Below are positions 57,545 to 64,000 of a stretch of 64,000 nt of DNA, piece after piece. Position numbers and translations under genes: made by a program. The stretch lies in the NCBI RefSeq assembly GCF_000231445.1, contig NZ_AGFR01000003.1, forward strand, positions 907,376-971,375. The letters run 5' to 3'. The notes under the pieces were generated by a model. The model worked only from the letters and a program-made list of their open reading frames with translations, did no database searches and had not been told where the DNA came from. This DNA comes from Commensalibacter intestini A911 (GTDB taxonomy: Bacteria; Pseudomonadota; Alphaproteobacteria; Acetobacterales; Acetobacteraceae). Each line of letters begins with the position of its first letter. The first letter of the stretch is position 1.

Positions 57545-58870
57545 ATGAAATTTAGTTCTTTATATGCGTTTCTTGTTTTATGCTGCATATGCAGCCCTTT
57601 ATTTCCCAGCATTGCTCAATCTCAAGTCGTTGCTGATACGCCAATATGGCGGTCTTCCATCAATACTCAATCACGCCAGATTATTATTAGCGGTCAAGAA
57701 GACAATTTCACTCTGTCACTTTGTATTTTATCTGAAAAACCTTCTTTATTGCGAATTTCATTTGTTCCAAATAATAAAATAAAGAATATAACATTTGTTA
57801 ACTTCACAATAGGCAAGCAGATTTTTACGCTAACTAAACAGCTAAATCAAAATAATGTTATAGAATTTGAAGTCACTTTATCAACCTCACAATTAAAAAC
57901 TTTTATTCACGATTTTACCTCAACAGAAAAAGCAACCATTACAATTGATCACAAAGAAATCCCTATTTCTTTAATTGGCACCTCTTCTCTTGTTGCAACC
58001 TTATTAGAACGTTTAAATACACATCCTATCCCTAAACTCGCACCTCCTTTTGGAAAAACAAGCTCAGAAAATTTACCTTCCTTATCCAATACAAACAATA
58101 AGACAACGTCTTATAGTCAACTTTTATACGGTATGGGAGGAATATTCTTCTTACTATTATTCGGTCGCCCACTATTTAAGTTATTAAGCCGTATTCATAG
58201 ATATAGAAAAAAAAGTTATGGTGTAAAAAAAGCTTATAAAATCGCAAGTAATGAAATCGAACAACATGCAAAGACACTATATATTAAGCGAGATCAATTG
58301 CTATACAAAGATGACTATGGAAGCTTAGTCCAAGAAAAATGGATACAAGAAGCCAATCGTTTTCTTCGAACAAAAATCAAACCTCTTTTATCTGAAAATC
58401 AGGTCTTAGATTACTATCCGCTTATTCAAAACAAGATTTTAAAAAAAGTTTTGTATATAGCAAAGTATCCTCCGAATAAACAAAGAGCATTTTTTACAAA
58501 CAGAAAAAAAACTAAACTAAAATACTCTCCCACAATGCCTCCTCTTGAATATGAAGAATATTGTGCAGAGTTACTGAGACAAGCTGGCTGGAATGCTGAT
58601 GTCACCACAGCCAGTGGTGATCAAGGCGCAGATATTATTGCTTCTAAAAAAAAAATAATGTTAATTATACAATGTAAATTATACAGCAAACCAGTCAGCA
58701 ATAAAGCCGTACAAGAAGTCAATGCTGCCAAATTTTTTTATCATGCACATTATGCAGCTGTTGTTTCAAATGCTAATTATACAACGTCAGCACGACAACT
58801 AGCGAGCTCTACAAAAGTAACGTTATTACATCACGAAAATTTACAAAAATTTGCTAATACTTTAGTTTAA
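57545..58870 (+). CDS. Membrane-anchored Mrr-type restriction endonuclease-like protein
   Basis: 441 residues. The N-terminal signal-like segment (FLVLCCICSPLFPSIAQS) is followed by about 130 residues of beta-rich sequence and a transmembrane helix (YGMGGIFFLLLFGRPLF, about 198-215). After a charged linker comes a C-terminal Mrr_cat nuclease domain (about 335-440). Its PD-(D/E)xK residues are Asp363 in GDQGADIIA and Gln376-x-Lys378 in IIQCK, with the helix VSNKAVQEV. Mrr enzymes cut modified DNA (type IV restriction). The topology suggests the nuclease faces the cytoplasm. Alone, next to tRNA-Ser. Role in defence is possible, unproven. Confidence 0.8.
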   Translation: MKFSSLYAFLVLCCICSPLFPSIAQSQVVADTPIWRSSINTQSRQIIISGQEDNFTLSLCILSEKPSLLRISFVPNNKIKNITFVNFTIGKQIFTLTKQLNQNNVIEFEVTLSTSQLKTFIHDFTSTEKATITIDHKEIPISLIGTSSLVATLLERLNTHPIPKLAPPFGKTSSENLPSLSNTNNKTTSYSQLLYGMGGIFFLLLFGRPLFKLLSRIHRYRKKSYGVKKAYKIASNEIEQHAKTLYIKRDQLLYKDDYGSLVQEKWIQEANRFLRTKIKPLLSENQVLDYYPLIQNKILKKVLYIAKYPPNKQRAFFTNRKKTKLKYSPTMPPLEYEEYCAELLRQAGWNADVTTASGDQGADIIASKKKIMLIIQCKLYSKPVSNKAVQEVNAAKFFYHAHYAAVVSNANYTTSARQLASSTKVTLLHHENLQKFANTLV

Positions 58871-58965
58871 ATACATAATAAATTAATAAAAAATAGAAAA
58901 AACTATTTTTCCTCTTGCCTCTTACGAAAAAATTGCTATTGTGCTTTTTATTAAGGCAATCTTAT

Positions 58966-59056
58966 GGAGAGATGGCCGAGCGGCTTAAGGCGCACGCTTG
59001 GAAAGCGTGTGTGCGTTAATAGCGTACCATGGGTTCGAATCCCATTCTCTCCGCCA
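58966..59056 (+). tRNA. tRNA-Ser (anticodon GGA)
   Basis: Acceptor GGAGAGA/TCTCTCC with G and CCA. Anticodon stem CACGC/GCGTG around TTGGAAA, anticodon GGA. Long variable arm (TGCGTTAATAGCGTA). The T arm is GGGTTCGAATCCC. Phage-like genes begin directly after it, so it is a probable integration site. Confidence 0.96.
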
Positions 59057-59221
59057 TTTATACATATCATATGTTGCCAGATAATGACATACCCCTTATT
59101 TAAAGCCAAAAACTAAATTGTACACCCCCTTAATCTTGCCATATCCTGACAAACTACGACAAAAAAAACGGGCATAAAACAGGGCATGATATTTTTAAAT
59201 ACGGGCATCACTATAATATCC

Positions 59222-59726
59222 TCAGAATCCATAATTACTTATAATCAATTCCTGACTTTGCTTTGTTGTCTTTGCATTGCAAGAATATTTTATTTGAACG
59301 GTTTCAAAATGAAACCCCTTGAATAATGCTCTTATTTCTGGTACGTCGTTTATAGACAAGATAAAATACCCCTTAAGATTTTTCAGTAAGCTTGCCAGTT
59401 TTTGAAAATCATCTTTAGTAAAGAAATCTTTATAATATGTTTCTGTTCCGTAATACGGTGGGTCAAGATAAAACAATGTATCTGGTTTATCTTGTCGATC
59501 AAGAAACTCCTCATAAGGTAAACACTCAATAAACACACCAGACAACCGTTGATGCAAAAGCTTTATTTTCTTGTGTAATATATTTTTATTAAAACTACTC
59601 CTACTTATATCTAAACCTTTCGGCATATCGTTTATGCGGGATTTGATTGATTTTTTCGATTATTTTCTTCGATAGTTTCCGTTTACCACCTATGTAAGCA
59701 GCAATTAGATCAATTGGTTGGATCAT
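59222..59726 (-). pseudogene. Remnant of a DNA adenine methylase (D12 class) with internal deletion
   Basis: The minus strand from ATG 59726, after a good AAGGAG site, starts like a Dam-type enzyme (LIAAYIGGKRKLSKKI), but the frame stops after about 40 codons. The rest continues in another frame as the second half: SFNKNILHKKI, LPYEEFLDR, the catalytic TLFYLDPPYYG and FILSIND, ending SQELIISNYGF. About 100 codons of the middle (AdoMet FxGxG region and following) are gone. Thus non-functional as a methylase; a 134-residue fragment could still be translated. Confidence 0.8.
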
Positions 59727-59773
59727 TTCCAACGTAAGTCTCCTTAATTTAATTAAATAGATTATTATGAATA

Positions 59774-59796
59774 TAAAAAAAGCAGCTCATGGCTGC
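59774..59796 (-). terminator. Terminator of the muramidase-like gene
   Basis: Minus-strand stem GCAGC/GCTGC, 5-base loop, then T7-8. It lies just after the stop at 59845. Confidence 0.75.
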
Positions 59797-59844
59797 ATTT
59801 AAAACTGAACAGATTGAAATCTACAGAGATCCAAAACTGTTACA

Positions 59845-60363
59845 TCAAGCCGCAATCGCTTGCTGGAAACGGTCTTTATTCGCCGTTGGATCAGCTTTTC
59901 CAAGTGATGTATTGTAATACTTCTTGTGATAATTTGATAATGCCTGAGCATCTGTAGCCTCTGGTATTGCAGCAGGAACACGTAAATAATGCACTCGACA
60001 CATCGCAGCAGCAAAGAATACATTCCCCGTCATAACGCTCGGCAAAGGAATACCATTTGCGTCCGTTTTCCAATCGCCAGCCAAATGCTTCAAATAGGTT
60101 GCTAAGGTCGCACGTTTGGAAGCACTAAGAAAGTTCTTCCAAATATCATTATAAGTTGCAGGCTCCATCTGCATCGCACCCACAGCAGGGCCTTTGCCAA
60201 GTTGTTTTAGGTAAGTTTCTCCACCAGCATACCCCTCTGCTAAGAATGTGCCTGTGATAAGATTAATCGCCCTTGCACCACCTAACCCGATATAATTCAA
60301 AGCTGGTGTAACAATATGTTCCTTCAAGTGAGGGATATAAATCCCACCCGTTACTTTAGCCAT
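59845..60363 (-). CDS. Phage muramidase/transglycosylase-like protein
   Basis: 172 residues from ATG 60363, which follows AGGAAA; a TTG two codons upstream is an alternative. The block LITGTFLAEGYAGG, with a Glu placed like the catalytic one of lysozyme-fold enzymes, and QLGKGPAVGAMQMEPATYNDIWKNFL resembles phage-encoded lysozyme-like proteins (from memory). No signal peptide. It is at the distal end of a minus-strand phage-type segment with the small membrane genes near 63.2-64 kb, so an endolysin or virion-lysozyme role fits. Confidence in the precise activity is moderate. Confidence 0.6.
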   Translation of the reverse strand: MAKVTGGIYIPHLKEHIVTPALNYIGLGGARAINLITGTFLAEGYAGGETYLKQLGKGPAVGAMQMEPATYNDIWKNFLSASKRATLATYLKHLAGDWKTDANGIPLPSVMTGNVFFAAAMCRVHYLRVPAAIPEATDAQALSNYHKKYYNTSLGKADPTANKDRFQQAIAA

Positions 60364-60683
60364 ATTCAATTTCCTATGTTGATTTTTAATAATAATTTTG
60401 AGAATGTATTTTATTAAGTAGTTAGTTTTTACCGCCTCCGGTAAAAACCTATTTCCTGACGTTAGGAAAAACTAATTTTCCCAGTATCGGGAAAGATAAT
60501 GGTTTTTTCGGGCTCCCGAAAAAACCTCAAAAAACATCGTTGAACTGCTATTTATTTTGGGTATTATAGTTTGACCAATTTATGTATATGGCGAAAATGG
60601 TTGGAATATAAATTTGCCTAACAATCACAAACCGATATATTATTATATACGCAACAAATATCTTTAATTTTTTGAGGTTTATA
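60364..60683. other. Intergenic region with hairpin array upstream of the ParB-like gene
   Basis: 320 bases between divergent genes. Its left half holds four consecutive hairpins (separate entry). The right half is AT-rich and must contain the promoter of the ParB-like gene. Confidence 0.7.
60426..60526. repeat. Array of four consecutive perfect hairpins
   Basis: Arms and positions: (1) TTTTTACCG 60426-60434 with CGGTAAAAA 60439-60447; (2) TTTCCT 60452-60457 with AGGAAA 60464-60469; (3) TTTCCC 60477-60482 with GGGAAA 60489-60494; (4) GGTTTTTTCGGG 60501-60512 with CCCGAAAAAACC 60515-60526. The cores differ, but in every hairpin T is on the 5' arm and A on the 3' arm. Because this is symmetric it holds on both strands, so none has the 3' T run of an intrinsic terminator. 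Confidence 0.95.
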
Positions 60684-62255
60684 ATGTCAGCAACAGATTA
60701 TATTTCGCTACCGATAAATTGTATTATCCTTGACTATGCGAACCCTCGTTTCAAAACAAGATATCAATTCGACCAAAATACACCTCAAAAAACCTTAGCA
60801 CAAGCAACCATCAAACAAGACCCAAATGCTTTTCTGGAACTTTTAAAAGATATCAAAGACCGTAAGAGTCTGTTACAAGCACAACCTTTATGCGTTTTAC
60901 CAATGCCATCTAATTCACAACAATATCTAGCATTGGATGGAAATAGACGTATTACCAGCCTTAAACTTATATCCTCACTCTTAAACAAAGATATTATCTG
61001 TAAAAATAACGCGTTAATTACATTTGACACTAACTTTTTAAATAAACTCGAAACTTTTTTAAATAATATTACCACGCAGGAAATAACAAACATAAAATCT
61101 TTGCAAATTGATTGTTATCTTTTTAAGACCAGAGAAGAAGCCGAACCTACTTTATTAGCAAGACATGGAGGTCAATCAGGTGGGGCAGGACAACAAACAT
61201 GGAAACCAATTGATAATCAATTGTATCAAGGGGATGCAACGTTGATTGATGTTATCTCATTTGTTGAACGAAATTCAACCTTTCCAGATAATGAATGGTT
61301 AAAGATTAAAGACTATCTATGGGAACAAGGTGCATCTACGCTGGAGTATATTATAGGCAATAAATTTTTCAGAGATACATTCCAAATTTCTTCTAAGCAA
61401 ATTGATTCAACTACTCACCCTACATTTCAAAAAAATCCAGAAATATTAATCAATATGCTTAGTGCAATAGTCAAAGATATTAAAAACGCTAAAATCAACA
61501 CCCGTTTGATTAATACAGCAGCTAAGCAAGAGGTTTATATAAAATCACTATTATCTAATAATCAAATATCTAATAATCAAAATAGCAGTAGTTTAAAGAG
61601 CCCCGAACTTTTTTATAATTACACACTACAAAATACAACTGAACATCCAAGAATAAATCAAAAACCTATCTTACATAGCAGACCACAAGATAGTAAAATT
61701 AATACACTCACTCCATCACCTACAGTAAGCAATATTTCTATTCAAAAAACAGTACCAACCCCTTTAACCTCAACACCGACCCAAAAAGTTGCCATTTCAA
61801 CACCCAAATCACCCAACCAAATCAAAAAATTACATTTTAATAGCGATATTGAAAAACAACTTAAACGATTAAAAAATGAGAAACTTATACACTTATACTT
61901 TTCCTTAACAAAAACAAAAATCAATACTAATAATCATGATTATACACCCTTATTAACAGTAGGTTTATGGGCTTTTCTTGAAACATTAACTGCATGTCAA
62001 AAGCGAAAAGAAACAACAAGCTTCCCTGATTTTCTTAGTAAAGACAAGTTAACCAAGTTTGGGTTTGAAAAAGAAAAAAGTAAAGAGTATGTAGAAAAAT
62101 TCCAAACAATATCAAAACATGGTAATGCAACTAAACATAGTGCTAACAACGCGTATTATAACACTGCCCAACTTAATAATGACCTAACTTGTATCGAACC
62201 TGTGATTATAAAATGTATCGAAGAAGCTATTCAAAAAAAATCTACTGGCCAATAA
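60684..62255 (+). CDS. ParB/Srx-domain-like protein paired with a methylase
   Basis: 523 residues from ATG 60684 with TGAGG upstream. The N-terminal 150 residues resemble the ParB/sulfiredoxin-fold (SLPINCIILDYANPRF..., LDGNRRITSLKL with Asp85 to Arg89). A GGQSGGAGQQ loop follows, then an uncharacterised middle and a Ser/Thr/Pro/Gln/Asn-rich linker (about 290-390). The C-terminal 120 residues are helical and charged, with HGNATKHSANN. Strongly AT-rich. The next gene, 58 bases on, is an adenine methylase. ParB/Srx proteins bind DNA or act as nucleases/NTPases; its activity is unknown. Confidence 0.68.
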   Translation: MSATDYISLPINCIILDYANPRFKTRYQFDQNTPQKTLAQATIKQDPNAFLELLKDIKDRKSLLQAQPLCVLPMPSNSQQYLALDGNRRITSLKLISSLLNKDIICKNNALITFDTNFLNKLETFLNNITTQEITNIKSLQIDCYLFKTREEAEPTLLARHGGQSGGAGQQTWKPIDNQLYQGDATLIDVISFVERNSTFPDNEWLKIKDYLWEQGASTLEYIIGNKFFRDTFQISSKQIDSTTHPTFQKNPEILINMLSAIVKDIKNAKINTRLINTAAKQEVYIKSLLSNNQISNNQNSSSLKSPELFYNYTLQNTTEHPRINQKPILHSRPQDSKINTLTPSPTVSNISIQKTVPTPLTSTPTQKVAISTPKSPNQIKKLHFNSDIEKQLKRLKNEKLIHLYFSLTKTKINTNNHDYTPLLTVGLWAFLETLTACQKRKETTSFPDFLSKDKLTKFGFEKEKSKEYVEKFQTISKHGNATKHSANNAYYNTAQLNNDLTCIEPVIIKCIEEAIQKKSTGQ

Positions 62256-62313
62256 AAATAAAACAGTGTATAAAGCAAGACATCATTATTATATATAATT
62301 ACAAGTTTACCTA

Positions 62314-63183
62314 ATGAGAGATTTTTTTTCCCCACTAAGATATCCTGGAGGCAAAGCATGTTTATATAATATGTTAGTACCTATCTTACATCATAATAAG
62401 TTAAATGCACACTATGCAGAACCTTATGCAGGAGGATGTGGACTAGCTCTATCTTTACTTATAAAGAAAAACATTTCTCATGCTCATATCAATGATTTAG
62501 ATATTACCATATGGGCTTTTTGGCACTGCATCCTTAATGAAACAGAAGAATTTATACAAAAAATTATCGACACACCCATAACCCTTGAGCAATGGTATAT
62601 TCAACGAGCAATCCATAAACAACAAGATGTTAATAATTTAATAAATCTAGGATTTTCAACTTTCTTCTTAAACAGAACCAATCGTTCTGGAATTATCAAA
62701 TGGGCTGGACCAATAGGAGGGTTAAAACAAGAAGGTAAATATAAGTTAGATTGTAGATTTAATAAAGAACCTTTGATTAAACGTATAAAAACCATTCATT
62801 CTTTTAAAAATCAAATCACCTTAACTAATATGGATGCTATAGACTTTATACATCATTGCAACAAATCCTTACCATCTCATAGCCTTCTATTTATTGATCC
62901 ACCTTATTATAATAAGGGTGCAGAACTATATACTAATTTTTACAAAAAAATAGATCATCAAAACCTTTCTAAAGTCATCCAAAATACTAGCTGCCCATGG
63001 ATAATTACTTATGATAACACTAATGAAATAGAAATTTTATATAATAAAAATAAACAATTCCATTTTAATATTAACTACTCATTACAAACAAAAAAGAAAG
63101 CTAATGAACTGTTAATTATTTCAAATAAAATAAAACTTCCTTCTATTCTAAATAAATATTTCATCTCCCTCTCCACACCCTAA
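62314..63183 (+). CDS. D12-class DNA N6-adenine methyltransferase
   Basis: 289 residues. Motifs of the Dam-like class: PLRYPGGK at residues 7-14 (AdoMet), YAEPYAGGCGLAL (motif I), and the catalytic LLFIDPPYYNKG with Asp195-Pro-Pro-Tyr. NRTNRSGI is also typical of D12 enzymes. ATG 62314 has no visible Shine-Dalgarno, so translation may be weak or the start different. Intact, in contrast to the broken methylase near 59.5 kb. No restriction enzyme gene lies beside it; the ParB-like gene is its only partner. The 3' end overlaps a convergent small gene by 23 bases. Confidence 0.88.
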   Translation: MRDFFSPLRYPGGKACLYNMLVPILHHNKLNAHYAEPYAGGCGLALSLLIKKNISHAHINDLDITIWAFWHCILNETEEFIQKIIDTPITLEQWYIQRAIHKQQDVNNLINLGFSTFFLNRTNRSGIIKWAGPIGGLKQEGKYKLDCRFNKEPLIKRIKTIHSFKNQITLTNMDAIDFIHHCNKSLPSHSLLFIDPPYYNKGAELYTNFYKKIDHQNLSKVIQNTSCPWIITYDNTNEIEILYNKNKQFHFNINYSLQTKKKANELLIISNKIKLPSILNKYFISLSTP

Positions 63184-63319
63184 TCAATGCACAAATGGCA
63201 CGAATGACAAAAGATGTAGGGATACAAACGGCAATAACTGGGATTACCCAAGGATCGTATAGCCTGATCCACTCGATATTGCTTTCCCACCACCAACGCA
63301 GGATTTCAAAGAGGTTCAT
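63161..63319 (-). CDS. Small membrane protein of the phage lysis-type cluster (52 aa)
   Basis: A short frame: ATG 63319 to TGA 63161, starting MNLFEILRWWWESN and containing one membrane helix (WVIPVIAVCIPTSFVIRAICALI). It overlaps the upstream gene by 14 bases and the convergent methylase end by 23. Size and overlap with two other membrane genes suit a holin/spanin-type accessory gene, but no family is recognised. Confidence 0.5.
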   Translation of the reverse strand: MNLFEILRWWWESNIEWIRLYDPWVIPVIAVCIPTSFVIRAICALIRVWRGR

Positions 63320-63719
63320 TACATTTTTCCAATCCTGTTAGGATTCTGGATAAGGCATATAGATTAATACTGGAAAACACCCCCCATGCGACAAGGCTGA
63401 AATGCCATTGGCCAAACAGAAAGATATTTAAAAATCCCCAGATTAATAGACTAGAGGCAAAAAAAGCTGCGATGCCCCTACCCCACATACTTTCGGTAAA
63501 CAACATGCAAAACTGAAATAACCCAATGCCAATAAACAATAACTCCCAAATATCCACGGGAAAAAATGTTAGAAATCCATCGACTAAAGATCGATGTAGG
63601 ATCTCACTATTCGGCATTAAAAGCGCATAAACTCCAACCGCTATCAAAAAGACTGATCCCCACCATTCCGCATACCAATGATCTCGTTGACGTAAGATAT
63701 TAAGACGTTTTATCGGCAT
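63306..63719 (-). CDS. Phage-associated membrane protein
   Basis: 137 residues from ATG 63719, which has an ideal AAGGAGGG site; the frame extends 14 codons upstream but inside the previous gene. About four transmembrane helices (WGSVFLIAVGVYALL, WELLFIGIGLFQFC, GIAAFFASSLLIWGFLNIF, LVAWGVFSSINLYAL). No family recognised. Overlaps the upstream holin-like gene by 20 bases, so translation is coupled. A phage lysis-module role is inferred from context. Confidence 0.65.
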   Translation of the reverse strand: MPIKRLNILRQRDHWYAEWWGSVFLIAVGVYALLMPNSEILHRSLVDGFLTFFPVDIWELLFIGIGLFQFCMLFTESMWGRGIAAFFASSLLIWGFLNIFLFGQWHFSLVAWGVFSSINLYALSRILTGLEKCNEPL

Positions 63720-63960
63720 TACTTCCCTCCTTGGCATTGTCTGCCTTTTTGAACGAGGCAAGCAAATGAAGAACCTGCCATAATCTATGCCATTTACTAC
63801 TTTGCTCTGGCTCTTTCCAAAAACGAATAATAAATGTGCAAACCGTCACCACAACCGTCACAATTGAAATAATATTCGCTGCAATATCCCCTGGTATCAT
63901 GCCAAGGCAATACTGAAACATCTGCATTAATAAATCAGTGTTATCCATTACTTTTCCCAT
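63700..63960 (-). CDS. Holin-like small membrane protein
   Basis: 86 residues from ATG 63960 (or 82 from 63948). One membrane helix (NIISIVTVVVTVCTFIIRFW), a short polar N-terminus and a long charged C-terminus; a class III-like holin layout is possible. No named family recognised. First visible gene of the minus-strand phage-type unit; further genes probably lie beyond the window. Confidence 0.55.
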   Translation of the reverse strand: MGKVMDNTDLLMQMFQYCLGMIPGDIAANIISIVTVVVTVCTFIIRFWKEPEQSSKWHRLWQVLHLLASFKKADNAKEGSNADKTS

Positions 63961-63972
63961 AAAAAAGGCATA

Positions 63973-63996
63973 AAAAAAGACGCTTAATGCGCCCCG
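63973..63996 (-). terminator. Possible terminator at the right edge
   Basis: Minus-strand stem GGGGCGC/GCGTCTT (with G-U pairs), 5-base loop ATTAA, then T7. It would end a gene lying outside the window and precede the holin-like gene. Confidence 0.5.
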
Positions 63997-64000
63997 TTTC

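Noticed and set aside
59057..59221. Short frame with three ATGCCC repeats on the minus strand next to tRNA-Ser
   Set aside because: About 30 codons, no RBS and no similarity. It may be debris from an integration end, but nothing supports a gene.
60426..60526. CRISPR repeats or a set of terminators
   Set aside because: The hairpins do not share sequence, have no regular spacing, and lack a 3' T run on either strand.

Overview
The window is AT-rich chromosomal DNA (by eye about one third G+C) from a Gram-negative alphaproteobacterium. Several features point to an acetic acid bacterium (Acetobacteraceae), and the low G+C suggests an insect-gut genus such as Commensalibacter; that genus assignment is an inference. 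The features are a periplasmic molybdopterin aldehyde dehydrogenase with its own triheme cytochrome c, Hint-domain surface proteins, alphaproteobacterial complex I accessory subunits (NDUFS4-like and NDUFA9-like), a type-2 LeuA and a class II IlvE.

Layout. 1-10.7 kb holds the 3' part of priA, an AT-rich Sll1717-type P-loop ATPase, an AraC regulator divergent from leuA, a MYG1-family hydrolase behind a (TATC)11 microsatellite, gabD and ilvE. 10.7-20.3 kb is an envelope locus. A five-gene minus-strand operon encodes four proteins with a shared SrfA-like N-terminal module, one of them fused to a DegP-like serine protease, plus a small secreted protein. Diverging from it are small lipoproteins or secreted proteins, five of which form one paralogous family ending in a YQxFF-type signature, together with a BamE-like lipoprotein and an outer-membrane barrel. 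20.4-26 kb has a CsaA-like gene coupled to gpt, tRNA-Pro, an NDUFS4-like gene, tRNA-Arg, an L,D-transpeptidase and galETK. 26-38 kb has an esterase, two Hint-domain proteins, a PEBP protein, galM, a FUSC transporter and rpsB-tsf-recO. 38.4-46 kb has a LprI-like protein, the aldehyde dehydrogenase operon and a Na+/H+ antiporter with a cyclic-nucleotide-binding domain. 46.3-53.5 kb has gltB, gltD and an NDUFA9-like gene. 53.7-59 kb has tRNA-Leu, a frameshifted aspartate:alanine antiporter (aspT), aspD, a membrane-anchored Mrr-type nuclease and tRNA-Ser.

From tRNA-Ser to the right edge the content is prophage-like: a broken adenine methylase, a phage muramidase-like gene and three small overlapping membrane-protein genes of a lysis type, all on the minus strand. 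Within this lies an opposite-strand, very AT-rich pair made of a ParB/Srx-fold protein and a D12-class adenine methylase. It is preceded by four consecutive perfect hairpins whose arms have the opposite polarity to intrinsic terminators.

The two best candidates for undescribed biology are the SrfA-module/protease/lipoprotein locus (10.7-20.3 kb) and the hairpin-array/ParB-like/methylase cassette (60.4-63.2 kb).
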